Below the pieces are notes generated by a model. The model had not been told where the DNA came from. It was given only the letters and a program-made list of their open reading frames with translations, and made no database searches. Of a DNA stretch of 48,180 bases, positions 1-9,259 are shown in pieces (within the stretch, counting starts at the first letter, position 1; every line of letters starts with the position of its first letter). The stretch comes from Ghiorsea sp. (GTDB lineage: Bacteria > Pseudomonadota > Zetaproteobacteria > Mariprofundales > Mariprofundaceae). The stretch spans positions 1-48,180 of the forward strand of contig JAUZSH010000039.1 of NCBI GenBank assembly GCA_030949605.1. Reading direction: 5' to 3'. Both the position numbers and the translations under genes were made by a program.

Positions 1-23
1 ATTCAGCTTGTCATGAAGGTTAC

Positions 24-725
24 CTAATCTTTTACATAATGTAGGAACTGGCTTTTTCGCCCTGCTTTTAACCCTCTCTCTTCAAACTTGGTTAATACCC
101 TATCCGCATCACGTTCAATGTAACCATCTTGACCAGCGATATTGGTTAAACCCTTCGTACTGTCCAATATCACACGCATCCATTCAGCCAAGTCAGAAAC
201 ATCACTAGCAAGCTTGATAAAACCACCCTGTTTTAAGCGTGATACAAGTAATTCTGCGAAATCTTTTTGAATAATGCGTCGTTTATGGTGTCTCGCCTTG
301 GGCCAAGGGTCAGGATGGTTGATAAAAACGCCATCCAATTGCTCTGCCTCAATTTGATGTTCCAATACATATTGGGCTGGAAGCTGGGTAATACGCGTAC
401 GCTCAATAAAAGATGCATCTTCCAAACGCCCTACTGCTTTTGCCACACCTGGTAAATATATTTCAACACCCACCAGTGTCCAATCAGGATGATTTTCTGC
501 TAAGTGTACAAGGAAATCTCCATTACCAAAACCAATTTCAAGCACAATAGGACTATTTTTAGGCACCTTAGACATGGTTAATGTTTTATCTTTTGGTAAA
601 CCTACAATTGGCAACCATTTCAATAAACGCGCTTCTTGCCCCGTGGTAACAAAACCATTTTTACGCCCATGTGTACGCATTTCATGTTGAATATACTGCT
701 CTCTAAATTTAGCACTCAGTCTCAT
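24..725 (-). CDS. trmB: tRNA (guanine-N7-)-methyltransferase TrmB
   Basis: The 233-residue product transfers a methyl group from S-adenosylmethionine to N7 of G46 in the tRNA variable loop. The SAM-binding motif EIGFGNGDF lies at residues 63-71, and the family signature HPDPWPK followed by a basic RHHKRR stretch lies at 137-150. Length is normal for the family and the start is the ATG at 725. It is the last gene of a minus-strand run, 50 bases after hslO, so it is probably cotranscribed with dat, gph-like and hslO. Identification is secure. Confidence 0.96.
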   Translation of the reverse strand: MRLSAKFREQYIQHEMRTHGRKNGFVTTGQEARLLKWLPIVGLPKDKTLTMSKVPKNSPIVLEIGFGNGDFLVHLAENHPDWTLVGVEIYLPGVAKAVGRLEDASFIERTRITQLPAQYVLEHQIEAEQLDGVFINHPDPWPKARHHKRRIIQKDFAELLVSRLKQGGFIKLASDVSDLAEWMRVILDSTKGLTNIAGQDGYIERDADRVLTKFEERGLKAGRKSQFLHYVKD

Positions 726-775
726 GAATTACCTTCTTCTCCGTTTATTTAAATTTAAGTGAAACCCGACAGATG

Positions 776-1591
776 CTAGGTTGCATTCACCTGACTCACA
801 CGCTTACAATATTGACATGAGAGCGTGACTTTGCCTGTATCATCTGCCAAGTCTAACAAATCTTCTTTTGCCATCGCATCAAGCACTTTCCGCATACTTT
901 CATCCGAACATGAACACGCATATATATATGTATCCCTACCCACAATTTGACAACCCAAATCATCAAATTCTTTCAGGATACTATCGATACTGTGTTCTTC
1001 TAATGTTTGATTACTAATTTTTGCCATTGCTTCCACAGCTAAAAACCAATCACTATCATCGCAACCAGGCATGGCTTCAATCATTAGCGCTACATCACCA
1101 TGTAGCACCACATCTGCCTCAACTTGCACAGATTGTGCAAGGTAGTGCATAATATGCTCAGAAAGCCAATCCGAATCATGTTGAATTGTAGACACATACG
1201 GCTGCCCAAAACCCAAGTCCCGTACTGTGGACAATAACATTTCTTTACCTAACCAAGCAGCTACACCTTGACCTGAATCCACTTGAACTGCTTCAGCTTG
1301 CCACTGCACATAACCACGAACCTGCCCATTGCGACACTCAGCCTGCATGCGCTTAATAGGTGCTTGTTCATCGGTTGCATCAAGTTGTAAGACTTGACGA
1401 ACACCACCCTTACTTACACTCAATAAAATAATAGATGCCAACAATACTTGCCCGAAAATATCCATAGGTTTTCCTTCAAGTCCATGAATATGAGTTGCCT
1501 TTTCTATAATATGTTGACCACGTATCACTGCCCCTCGTGCTTTTGCACCAGGTAAGAGGAATCGAATAAGTTCATCTTTTACTTCAACCAT
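776..1591 (-). CDS. hslO: Redox-regulated chaperone Hsp33
   Basis: The 271-residue product is the cytoplasmic Hsp33 holdase, which binds unfolding proteins when oxidised. The zinc/redox switch is complete at the C-terminus: CSC at residues 226-228 and CQYC at 259-262, matching the family CxC...CxxC pattern. It is slightly shorter than the E. coli protein (about 290 residues), mainly at the N-terminus. Its start overlaps the 3' end of the HAD phosphatase gene by 13 bases, which implies translational coupling. Confidence 0.95.
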   Translation of the reverse strand: MVEVKDELIRFLLPGAKARGAVIRGQHIIEKATHIHGLEGKPMDIFGQVLLASIILLSVSKGGVRQVLQLDATDEQAPIKRMQAECRNGQVRGYVQWQAEAVQVDSGQGVAAWLGKEMLLSTVRDLGFGQPYVSTIQHDSDWLSEHIMHYLAQSVQVEADVVLHGDVALMIEAMPGCDDSDWFLAVEAMAKISNQTLEEHSIDSILKEFDDLGCQIVGRDTYIYACSCSDESMRKVLDAMAKEDLLDLADDTGKVTLSCQYCKRVSQVNAT

Positions 1592-2220
1592 GAGTATACC
1601 TCATTTAAGTCTTTAAAACATATATTTGCACCATTTTCTTCAAGTTCTACTTGAGAAAATGAATGGGTTAAACCAATGGCAAAACACCCTGCTCTTTGTG
1701 CTGCTTTCATATCTGCTTCACCATCACCTATCATGATAACATGTTTAATATCAACACCCAGTTCAGAACATGCCAACAACAACGGTTCGGGATTAGGCTT
1801 GGATTCTCTACCATCTATTTTTCCGATAATGCTGTCAAAATAATGCATCCAACCTAACTTTTTCAATTGTGCTTCAGCGCGATACTGCCCTTTGCTGGTA
1901 ACCACTGCCATCGGTATATTTTTGCATTTCAAGTAATCTAAAAATATTTCAGCACCCAACATGGATTTAATTTCTTGCAAGTAATTTTGATCATGCGCTT
2001 GAATAAAAAAGCTGGTCGCCTCTTCTTTAGCATCACCAAACAAAGCTGTCATCGAACAGTCGCCACGACCTGTATGTCTACGAATCTCTGCATCACTCAT
2101 TATTGGCAAGTTAAAAGTTTTTAGTGTTTGCTGCATGGCTCGAATAATAGGTGTAAAAGCATCAATCAATGTGCCATCTAAATCCAGTAAAACAGCTTGA
2201 ATATTTTTTAAATTATCCAC
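1579..2220 (-). CDS. HAD-family phosphatase, phosphoglycolate phosphatase-like
   Basis: This 213-residue haloacid-dehalogenase hydrolase has the nucleophile motif DLDGT at residues 13-17 (Asp13 and Asp15), a motif II VVTS, a lysine in SKPNPEP, and the acidic motif IGDGEAD. The cap and overall size are those of Gph/PGP-type enzymes, which remove phosphate from 2-phosphoglycolate, but the family is promiscuous and the substrate cannot be fixed by reading. The start is a GTG at 2220 overlapping the end of dat by 8 bases, and the 3' end overlaps hslO by 13 bases, so three genes are tightly coupled. Confidence 0.85.
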   Translation of the reverse strand: MDNLKNIQAVLLDLDGTLIDAFTPIIRAMQQTLKTFNLPIMSDAEIRRHTGRGDCSMTALFGDAKEEATSFFIQAHDQNYLQEIKSMLGAEIFLDYLKCKNIPMAVVTSKGQYRAEAQLKKLGWMHYFDSIIGKIDGRESKPNPEPLLLACSELGVDIKHVIMIGDGEADMKAAQRAGCFAIGLTHSFSQVELEENGANICFKDLNEVYSWLK

Positions 2221-3076
2221 GCTTACGCAATGCCTTAATATTTCTTAAAATCATATTCCTAATCCTTAAACTTATTTCACCAGGCTTGCCATCACCCACT
2301 TCTTTCTTATCAACCATACATACAGGAAGCACTGCGTTGGTTGTGCTGCTCATCATACATTCCGTGAGACCAATTTCATCCAACTTCCAAGGTCGTTCTT
2401 CAATATCAACACCTGCACCTTTGGCGACTTGAAGTGCCATAGTACGTGTAATCCCCCCCAACACTTGATGATCAAGCGGGTGCGTGACTAACACACCACC
2501 AATCACAGCAAGCACATTCGTTGCGCACCCTTCAAGAACATGCCCTTGCTGATCCAGCCAAAATGCTTCATCCACATGTTGCTTTAAGGATTCTTGTTTT
2601 CCCATCACGTTAGCTAATAAAGCAATTGATTTAATTTCACAATGTTTCCAGCGAATATCCTGCATGGTGATAGCTTTGGTTCCTTGCTTCAACTTTTCTT
2701 CGGAAGGTTTGGGAAGCTCACGCACTGTAATCACCAATGTTGGTGTCATGGGTTTATCCACTACATGCGCTCGTGGCGAGACACCCCTAGTAATCTGAAT
2801 ATAAATCATAGCATCTTCAAAAGGATTTTCTTGATATGCTTTTTCTACTAAGTTTTGTAACTCATTAAGTGATTTTGGTAAACCTATAGCAATGGCTATA
2901 CACGATTTTTCCAGCCGTTGTAAGTGTGGCATCAAATCCAAGTATGCGCCACCAAAGCAAGCCACAACTTCATATACCCCATCAGCAAATTGAAAGCCAC
3001 GATCTTCAATGTGTATATATGCTTTGTTTAACGGTACAAATGTATTGTTTACATAAGCTACCAAATGCTTCTTCAT
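2213..3076 (-). CDS. dat: D-amino-acid aminotransferase (class IV, PLP)
   Basis: The 287-residue product is a fold-type IV PLP aminotransferase most like D-alanine transaminase, which interconverts D-alanine and D-glutamate for cell-wall synthesis. The N-terminus shows the family pattern around DRGFQFADGVYEV (residues 25-37), the PLP lysine is Lys149 in EIKS, and the cofactor-phosphate region includes SSTTNAV near the C-terminus. Branched-chain aminotransferase is the main alternative; the short length and the N-terminal pattern favour D-amino acids. It is the first gene of the minus-strand operon. Confidence 0.85.
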   Translation of the reverse strand: MKKHLVAYVNNTFVPLNKAYIHIEDRGFQFADGVYEVVACFGGAYLDLMPHLQRLEKSCIAIAIGLPKSLNELQNLVEKAYQENPFEDAMIYIQITRGVSPRAHVVDKPMTPTLVITVRELPKPSEEKLKQGTKAITMQDIRWKHCEIKSIALLANVMGKQESLKQHVDEAFWLDQQGHVLEGCATNVLAVIGGVLVTHPLDHQVLGGITRTMALQVAKGAGVDIEERPWKLDEIGLTECMMSSTTNAVLPVCMVDKKEVGDGKPGEISLRIRNMILRNIKALRKRG

Positions 3077-3101
3077 ACGCTTTATACCTCACTCATATAA
3101 T

Positions 3102-3130
3102 GATATTCCCAAGATAGAAAGAAAAGTCAA
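3102..3130 (-). promoter_or_regulatory. Possible sigma-70 promoter of the dat operon
   Basis: On the minus strand a TTGACT box (3125-3130) is followed after 17 bases by AATATC (3102-3107), about 25 bases before the dat start codon. The -35 box is good and the -10 box is weak. This is read by eye only. Confidence 0.35.
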
Positions 3131-3257
3131 CTTTGGTGATGAAAACATTACCTTTTTAGCACTTGTGATTATATTTTTACATAAATAATATTTTTACATT
3201 TGTCATAATAAATATACATGCGACTTTAAATATTATGATGATCGCCCATATCCCTAC

Positions 3258-3400
3258 CCTGATTTTGATTTTTGGCATTTAATGAAAAGACATGAAAACA
3301 TAATGTTTTCAACGCTAAGCAAGCTAATTGTGGTAATATCTTGCTTGTGACTTTTACCCTCATGACAAGAGGGTTATTCATAATTTTAGTCATTTACCCT
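3258..3400 (-). repeat. MITE-like palindromic repeat, copy A
   Basis: This fills the middle of the 437-base gap between dat and the RluA-type gene; I see no gene in that gap. The minus strand matches the repeats at 7468-7581 and 27051-27193 almost base for base, from GGGTAAATGACTAAAATTAT to TCTTTTCATTAAAT. It contains two hairpins: CCCTC...GAGGG around TTGTCAT, and the perfect palindrome GAAAACA-TTA-TGTTTTC. Copy A has the uninterrupted palindrome into which an IS was inserted in copy B. Its outer ends have decayed. Confidence 0.75.
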
Positions 3401-3513
3401 GCAATACACCCTTATTTCAAGCGAAAAAAGGTGCGTAATTTCGAACTTTAGCTAATTCATGATATTTATTCAAAGAGGCTATTCGTAAAAAAAGTTTGTT
3501 TATCAAATAAGTG

Positions 3514-4197
3514 TTAAACTATAAAGTCACACTTAGCTTGAACATCATAACCTATCCCATCAGGTAGTGAAAACTTGATGGATTGAGCATGAAGCATGAG
3601 GCGGTTCGCTTTCTTCTTTTGATTAAATGCAACATTGCCATACTTATCATCGCCAACAATCGGAAAACCAATGGATGCCGCGTGAACCCTGATTTGATGG
3701 GTCCGACCTGTGATGATTTTAATATTTAATAGCGAACTATCATCCAGCAACTGCACGGGTGAAAAATAAGACACGGCACGCTTCCCTTTGATTTTATCCA
3801 GCATCACAGTCCACTTGCCCGCTACATCCACCTTTTTCAAAAGTGGCGCATCCACCTTCTTATGCCTGCCCTGCCACAAACCTTTAACCAATGCGGCATA
3901 ATGTTTATCCACGCCCCGACTCTCTTGCTGCTTTTGAAAGGATCTTAATGCGCTTTTGCGCTTGGCAATCACCAACACACCCGAAGTCGCTTTATCCAAA
4001 CGGTGGGCAAGCTCCAAATACGGCGCACTGGGCCTACTTTTGCGTAATTGTTCAATCACACCCAAGCTTTCAACTCCTAAATCATCGAGAATCACGCCGT
4101 GAACCGCCAAACCCGCAGGTTTATTCAGAAAAATAAACCGTGAGTCTTCAAGTAATATCTGTTTCTCTAAATGAATACAATTACACATGTTGCCCAT
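3514..4197 (-). CDS. RluA-family pseudouridine synthase
   Basis: The 227-residue enzyme isomerises uridine to pseudouridine in RNA. The catalytic motif HRLDKATSG lies at residues 65-73 with Asp68 as nucleophile, and RTHQIRVH with a following GDDKYG is present in the C-terminal half. There is no N-terminal S4 RNA-binding domain, so it is shorter than RluC or RluD (about 320 residues) and closer in size to RluA or TruC. Target RNA and position cannot be assigned. The start is ATG at 4197; Met4 is an alternative. Confidence 0.88.
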   Translation of the reverse strand: MGNMCNCIHLEKQILLEDSRFIFLNKPAGLAVHGVILDDLGVESLGVIEQLRKSRPSAPYLELAHRLDKATSGVLVIAKRKSALRSFQKQQESRGVDKHYAALVKGLWQGRHKKVDAPLLKKVDVAGKWTVMLDKIKGKRAVSYFSPVQLLDDSSLLNIKIITGRTHQIRVHAASIGFPIVGDDKYGNVAFNQKKKANRLMLHAQSIKFSLPDGIGYDVQAKCDFIV

Positions 4198-4323
4198 ATT
4201 AACACCTTACCCCCACAAACCATAAAAAAGATAAACAGAATTACTTTAAGCTTGCCAAACCAATCATTTCAGACATGATTAAAACTATAGCATTCAAGTC
4301 CTTAATTACAAAGGATATATCAC

Positions 4324-4500
4324 ATGATCGACTTTCTAACATTTCAAAGTTTTATCAGCCCCTCTATGCTTATTATATGTAAATTCGTGATGTGCTTGTA
4401 CAATTTTAAATGGAACAATCTTAAAACCGTAACTTCAACCCAAACGCTTTTCCTGTTATCTTTGGGAAAAAGATTAATCACGAGTACCTATCCATGTTAA
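4324..4500 (+). CDS. Possible 58-residue small membrane protein
   Basis: An ATG at 4324 preceded by AAAGGA eight bases upstream opens a 58-codon frame that runs 7 bases into the following flavoprotein gene. The product begins MIDFLTFQSFISPSMLIICK, a hydrophobic start that resembles the beginning of DUF4282-type inner-membrane proteins, but the second half does not form a clear second membrane segment and the protein is shorter than that family. It may be a real coupled small gene, a decayed remnant, or chance. Confidence 0.35.
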   Translation: MIDFLTFQSFISPSMLIICKFVMCLYNFKWNNLKTVTSTQTLFLLSLGKRLITSTYPC

Positions 4501-6128
4501 TTCGCCTCAACAATTTTAATATCGGTTTGGATGAACACGATACATATATAACCCAGCGCATTTGTGATGCCTTGGGCATCAAAGCCGAAGCACTTCAATC
4601 ATGGAATATCGTACGCAAAGCCATTGATGCGCGCAAACGCAGTGATGTGCATTTTGTGTGTAGCATTGAATGTGAAGTGCCGCAACAACCCAGTAAAGCA
4701 CACCCGCAGATTCAAAAAGATGTGACCTCTCGCTTACACATAGAAAAGCCTGAAACATTGCAAGCCAAAGCGCAACATCAAGGCGACAAGGCAGAGCATG
4801 TGATTGTGGTCGGCGCTGGACCTGCGGGATTGTTTGCTGCTCTTGCGCTGATTGAAGCAGGCAAACAAGTCACCTTATTGGAGCGCGGCAAACCTGTGGA
4901 AACACGGTTAAAAGATATTGGGCGCTTACGAAGTCGTGGCGAGTTAAACCCTGAAAGCAATGTATGTTTTGGTGAAGGTGGTGCGGGTACATACACTGAT
5001 GGTAAGCTTTATACGCGCATCAAACACCCTTTTGTGCGTTGGGTGCTCGCGGAATTTGTTCGTTTTGGTGCAAAACCTAATATTTTAGTCGATGCACATC
5101 CACATTTGGGTACGGATAGACTTGTGCGCATTATCAAAGCCATGCGCCATTATTTAATTGAACAAGGCGTGGACTATCGCTTTGAAAGCAAAGTGGAAGC
5201 CCTGCTCACCCATGAAGGGGCAATGGTAGGTGTTCGCATTGCGGATGGCGAAGAGATTGAAGCATCATCCGTGGTCTTAGCCATTGGACATTCAGCGCGG
5301 GACACCTTTGAACATATGCAATCTATCGGTATCAAACTCGAAGCCAAAGACTTTGCTGTGGGTGTGCGCACCGAACATGAACAAGACTGGGTGGATTCAT
5401 GTCAATTTGGAGAAAGTGCCAAACATCCTAAACTACACGCGGCTGAATACAGCTTAACCCATCAGGTGAATGATAAGTCTATGGGAACCGGAGGTATGGG
5501 GAAACGCGGCGTCTTCAGCTTTTGTATGTGCCCTGGTGGGTTGATACTACCCTCGCCTACCGAACCGAATAAAATGGCAGTCAACGGCATGAGCAATGCC
5601 AAACGCTCAAGCCCTTTTGCCAATTCAGGTATCGTGGTGCAAGTCACTCCGAAAGATATTGCGAAACACGGCTTGGGCGATGACCCATTGTGCGGCATAC
5701 GTTTGCAGCGCGAGCTGGAAGAAAAAACATTTAAGTCCACCTCACAACCCTATGCCGCACCTGCCATGCGCATCACTGATTTCATCAACAATACACCCAG
5801 TGGCACACTGGCAAACTCTCGCTTCAAACCTTCAGTGGAAGCAGCGGACATTCGAGAGGTATTGCCAGCATGGTTAAGCAAGCCTTTAAGCCAAGGTATA
5901 CAAGCGTTCGACAGAAAAATGAATGGCTTTATATCCGACCATGCCAATATGCTTGCAATTGAATCACGCACCAGTTCACCTGTGCGTATTACTCGCGATA
6001 AATCCATGCAATCGGTATCGATTCAAGGCTTATATCCAGTGGGCGAAGGCGCTGGTTATGCAGGAGGCATTGTCAGTGCCGCTGTGGACGGCCTAAAGGC
6101 TGCTGAAGTGATTTTAAACAAGACATAA
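4494..6128 (+). CDS. FAD-dependent dehydrogenase of the COG2509 type
   Basis: The 544-residue flavoprotein has an N-terminal domain of about 95 residues, then a Rossmann FAD site (VVGAGPAGLFAA, GAGPAG at 107-112), an ERG end of the second strand, and a C-terminal FAD-contact region with YPVGEGAGYAGGI. This matches the family of uncharacterised FAD-dependent dehydrogenases found across bacteria, whose substrate is not established. The start is ATG at 4494 and no close Shine-Dalgarno is visible, so it may be translated by coupling to the possible small gene at 4324. trxB follows after about 95 bases. Confidence 0.8.
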   Translation: MLIRLNNFNIGLDEHDTYITQRICDALGIKAEALQSWNIVRKAIDARKRSDVHFVCSIECEVPQQPSKAHPQIQKDVTSRLHIEKPETLQAKAQHQGDKAEHVIVVGAGPAGLFAALALIEAGKQVTLLERGKPVETRLKDIGRLRSRGELNPESNVCFGEGGAGTYTDGKLYTRIKHPFVRWVLAEFVRFGAKPNILVDAHPHLGTDRLVRIIKAMRHYLIEQGVDYRFESKVEALLTHEGAMVGVRIADGEEIEASSVVLAIGHSARDTFEHMQSIGIKLEAKDFAVGVRTEHEQDWVDSCQFGESAKHPKLHAAEYSLTHQVNDKSMGTGGMGKRGVFSFCMCPGGLILPSPTEPNKMAVNGMSNAKRSSPFANSGIVVQVTPKDIAKHGLGDDPLCGIRLQRELEEKTFKSTSQPYAAPAMRITDFINNTPSGTLANSRFKPSVEAADIREVLPAWLSKPLSQGIQAFDRKMNGFISDHANMLAIESRTSSPVRITRDKSMQSVSIQGLYPVGEGAGYAGGIVSAAVDGLKAAEVILNKT

Positions 6129-6163
6129 ACAAAGCATATTGAAAGCGTGTTATCTTACTATAA

Positions 6164-7159
<996 letters not shown>

Positions 7160-7200
7160 ATAGAGCTTACTCAAAAAGTCTTGCTTAAGACCTGCACACA

Positions 7201-7227
7201 AGGTTGGAAGTGAGACTTTAGCCTCGC
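7201..7227 (+). repeat. 27-bp inverted repeat, left arm (partner 8603-8629)
   Basis: AGGTTGGAAGTGAG followed by ACTTTAGCCTCGC reads the same, with one mismatch, on the opposite strand at 8603-8629. The right arm contains a small perfect hairpin, GAGGCT-AA-AGCCTC. The two arms bracket the whole accumulation of mobile DNA between trxB and the chalcone-isomerase-like gene. They could be REP-type extragenic palindromes or the worn ends of a larger element. Confidence 0.6.
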
Positions 7228-7261
7228 CTTAAAAAAGTTAAGCGCAAGTTTTCGGCTTTAT

Positions 7262-7438
7262 TTTTGGTAAAGTTCTTACATCCGAGTTGAAATACCGCTA
7301 TTTAAAACCTGAAAAAAACTCCCTGCTGGTAATGTAAGTCATCAACGACACAAACCAACAAGGAAATTAAAGATGAACCATGACCTACAACATGCCATTA
7401 ATGCAGTGGAATCATTCGCCTTAAAAACCAGAAAATGA
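7262..7438 (+). mobile_element. 5' remnant of an insertion sequence with a 21-codon fragment
   Basis: The segment CATCCGAGTTGAA.TACCGCTATTTAAAACC is shared with the MITE at 13021-13199, apart from one substitution. Here it continues into a leader, a good Shine-Dalgarno (AAGGAA) and an ATG at 7373 opening MNHDLQHAINAVESFALKTR, which stops after 21 codons at 7438. The arrangement looks like the left end and first codons of a transposase gene whose remainder is lost. I do not recognise the parent family. Confidence 0.45.
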
Positions 7439-7581
7439 GGCTGTTTCGCTAAACTGTGCCACCTCTCATGAAAGGTATATTTGAGGGTAAATGACTAAAA
7501 TTATGAATAACCCTCTTGTCATGAGGGCTAAAGTCACAAGCAATGTATTACCATAATAAGCTTGTTTAGCGTTGAAAACAT

Positions 7582-8515
7582 TAGACATCTTTCCTAAATA
7601 ACGTGATTCTCTTATTGGTTATTAACCCTACCTCAGATACACGGTCTGTGTATGATGTATGCATCATGAAACCCTACAAAGAAATCATCCACTGTAAGCC
7701 TCAAAAATTTTTGCGTATGACAGGAATAACGCAAAAAAACTTTTCAGATTTATATGATAAAATAAAGCAACATATTGAAAATGAAAAGAAGCTTAACCCT
7801 CTGAAAAGGCGCGGTCTGAAAAGTTCTAGAGTATCATTGCAAGATTGTATCTTGTTAGCACTTTACTATATTCGCCACTATCCAACCTTTCAAGTTCTTG
7901 GCAATATTTTGGAATACAAGAGTCCTACTGTCACAAGGTATATAGCCGTTATCTGAGGATCATAGCTAACGTTGAAAAACTTCCTAGTCGACTAGATCTT
8001 ATTGATAATAAAAGGAAACATTGATTGTAGATGTATCAGAACAACCCATAGAGCGTCCTGTAAAACATCAAAAACAATATTACTCAGGCAAGAAAAAAAG
8101 CCATACGATTAAAGCTCAAATCATAGCTTGCGCTATAACAGGAAAGGTTTTATCGGTTGTTTGTGCAAAAGGGAAAAAGCATGACTTCAGCGTATTTAAA
8201 GAAAGTCGCCTTCCTATTCACCCAAATTCTAAACTCTTAGCTGATTCAGGCTATCAAGGGCTTAAAAAATATCATGAGAACTCCATGACACCGATAAAAA
8301 AACAGAAAGGAGTTGAGCGTTCAAAGGAAGGTAAGAGCTTCAATAAATCCTTATCAAAGAAGCGTATTCTCATTGAAAACATTAACCGATTTTGTAAAAT
8401 ATTCAGAATAGTCAAAGAGGTATATCGGGGGAAACACAAAAACTATGGCTTAAATTGGCGGGTCGTGGCGGCTTTAGTCAATATGAGATATGGGTTTATT
8501 TAGGAAAGATGTCTA
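7582..8515 (+). mobile_element. IS5-family-like insertion sequence (about 934 bp)
   Basis: Perfect 20-bp inverted repeats bound the element: TAGACATCTTTCCTAAATAA at 7582-7601 and its complement at 8496-8515. It carries one DDE transposase frame in the plus direction. The target duplication is a very short A/T run (TTA or ATTA fits when copies A and C are used as the empty site), but the exact border is ambiguous. A 45-bp piece of its left end recurs at 27195-27239. Confidence 0.85.
7666..8503 (+). pseudogene. Broken IS5-like DDE transposase (two frameshifts)
   Basis: The first frame (from ATG 7666) carries the N-terminal helix-turn-helix domain. The third frame (from about 8021) carries the catalytic residues: Asp in IVDVSEQPIERP, Asp in LADSGYQGL and Glu in RILIENINR. 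Between them the +2 frame encodes YSRYLRIIANVEKLPSRLDL, the expected linker. A 2-base TA insertion near 7940 and a 1-base T loss near 8021 account for the breaks. Repairing both gives exactly 279 codons (278 residues). Two separate lesions argue against programmed frameshifting, so the element is probably unable to move by itself. Confidence 0.85.
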
Positions 8516-8602
8516 TATTATGTTTTCATGTCTTTTCATTAAATACCAAAAATAAAAATAAAGGGTGCGGAATGTCGGAATTACCTCATCTGTTTTATCA
8601 AT

Positions 8603-8629
8603 GCGAGGCTAAAGCCTCACTTCCAACCT
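8603..8629 (-). repeat. 27-bp inverted repeat, right arm (partner 7201-7227)
   Basis: This is the complement of the arm at 7201-7227 with one mismatch. It contains the perfect hairpin GAGGCTAAAGCCTC, located about 60 bases beyond the stop of the minus-strand gene that ends at 8690. It could act as a transcription end for that gene, but no T-run follows. Confidence 0.6.
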
Positions 8630-8689
8630 AAAATTTTTAAAGAATCATCTTCGCCAGTTGTTCAAAATTAAAATGATTGGCGGAATTTT

Positions 8690-9257
8690 TTACTTTGTAC
8701 CACCAAGCATCATTGCTTTTAAATCAGAATCAGCGGGATTATTACCCAACCAAATAGCAAGCAAAGCCTGTTGAAAGTCTACCCCCTCAATGCTTCCTAC
8801 AATTTTCGCATTGATGGTGACAACCGTTGTACAGTTATCTAAAAAGTCATAAATAACCGAATCACCTTTTTTCATATCTTGAAAAAAACGATTGAATTGG
8901 TTGATTCGTGCTTGCAGTAATACGCGCCTGTCTTTACTCATCCGTTCAAAGCCTGCAATCCAACCTTGAATCAACCTTTCTTTAGATACTTCAGCATACA
9001 AAAAGCGCATCAACACCCGCTTATTACCTTTGCTGCTCATAGCTTTCATTGCCGATTGGGTTTTACTTGGCAAATACAATGCACCAATATAAATATCAAA
9101 GAAAAACTTAGTCCTAACCCCCTGCTCCATTAAGCACCAATAATTGTTGGCTCACTGTTGCGGTATCAGGGATGTTTATATTTTCAATTTCAACTGCATC
9201 AGCTTGAAAACTAAGCAGTAGCAAAACAAATATACTTAATGCTCGCAACTCATGCAT
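8690..9257 (-). pseudogene. Chalcone-isomerase-like periplasmic protein, frameshifted
   Basis: The gene starts at ATG 9257, three bases after the mfd stop, with a signal peptide (hydrophobic IFVLLLLSF then QADAVEI). It reads on to ...QQLLVLNGAG, where the frame breaks. The next frame resumes GVRTKFFFDIYIGALYLP, the hallmark of bacterial chalcone-isomerase-like proteins. The break lies in a run of five G (plus-strand C at 9118-9122); four G would restore a continuous 188-residue protein. The family's bacterial role is not established. A sequencing error or slippage site is possible. The remaining 146 codons are otherwise undamaged, so the break is recent or not real. Confidence 0.8.
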
Positions 9258-9259
9258 TC

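Larger units (their letters stand above)
7468..8580 (+). repeat. MITE-like palindromic repeat, copy B, split by an IS
   Basis: The left part (7468-7583) matches copy C from ATGAAAGGTATATTTGAGGG onward and copy A over its core. The right part (about 8516-8580) continues the same repeat through TGTTTTCATGTCTTTTCATT to a terminal AAGGGTGCGGAATGTCGGA. That right end is the reverse complement of the left end of copy C (27023-27040), so the intact element had inverted termini. The left terminus of copy B is not recognisable. The IS5-like element sits exactly in the GAAAACA-TTA-TGTTTTC palindrome. Confidence 0.7.

Noticed and set aside
7603-7665. GTG start for the IS5-like transposase
   Set aside because: It falls 21 bases inside the IS end; ATG 7666 fits the usual start of the HTH domain.
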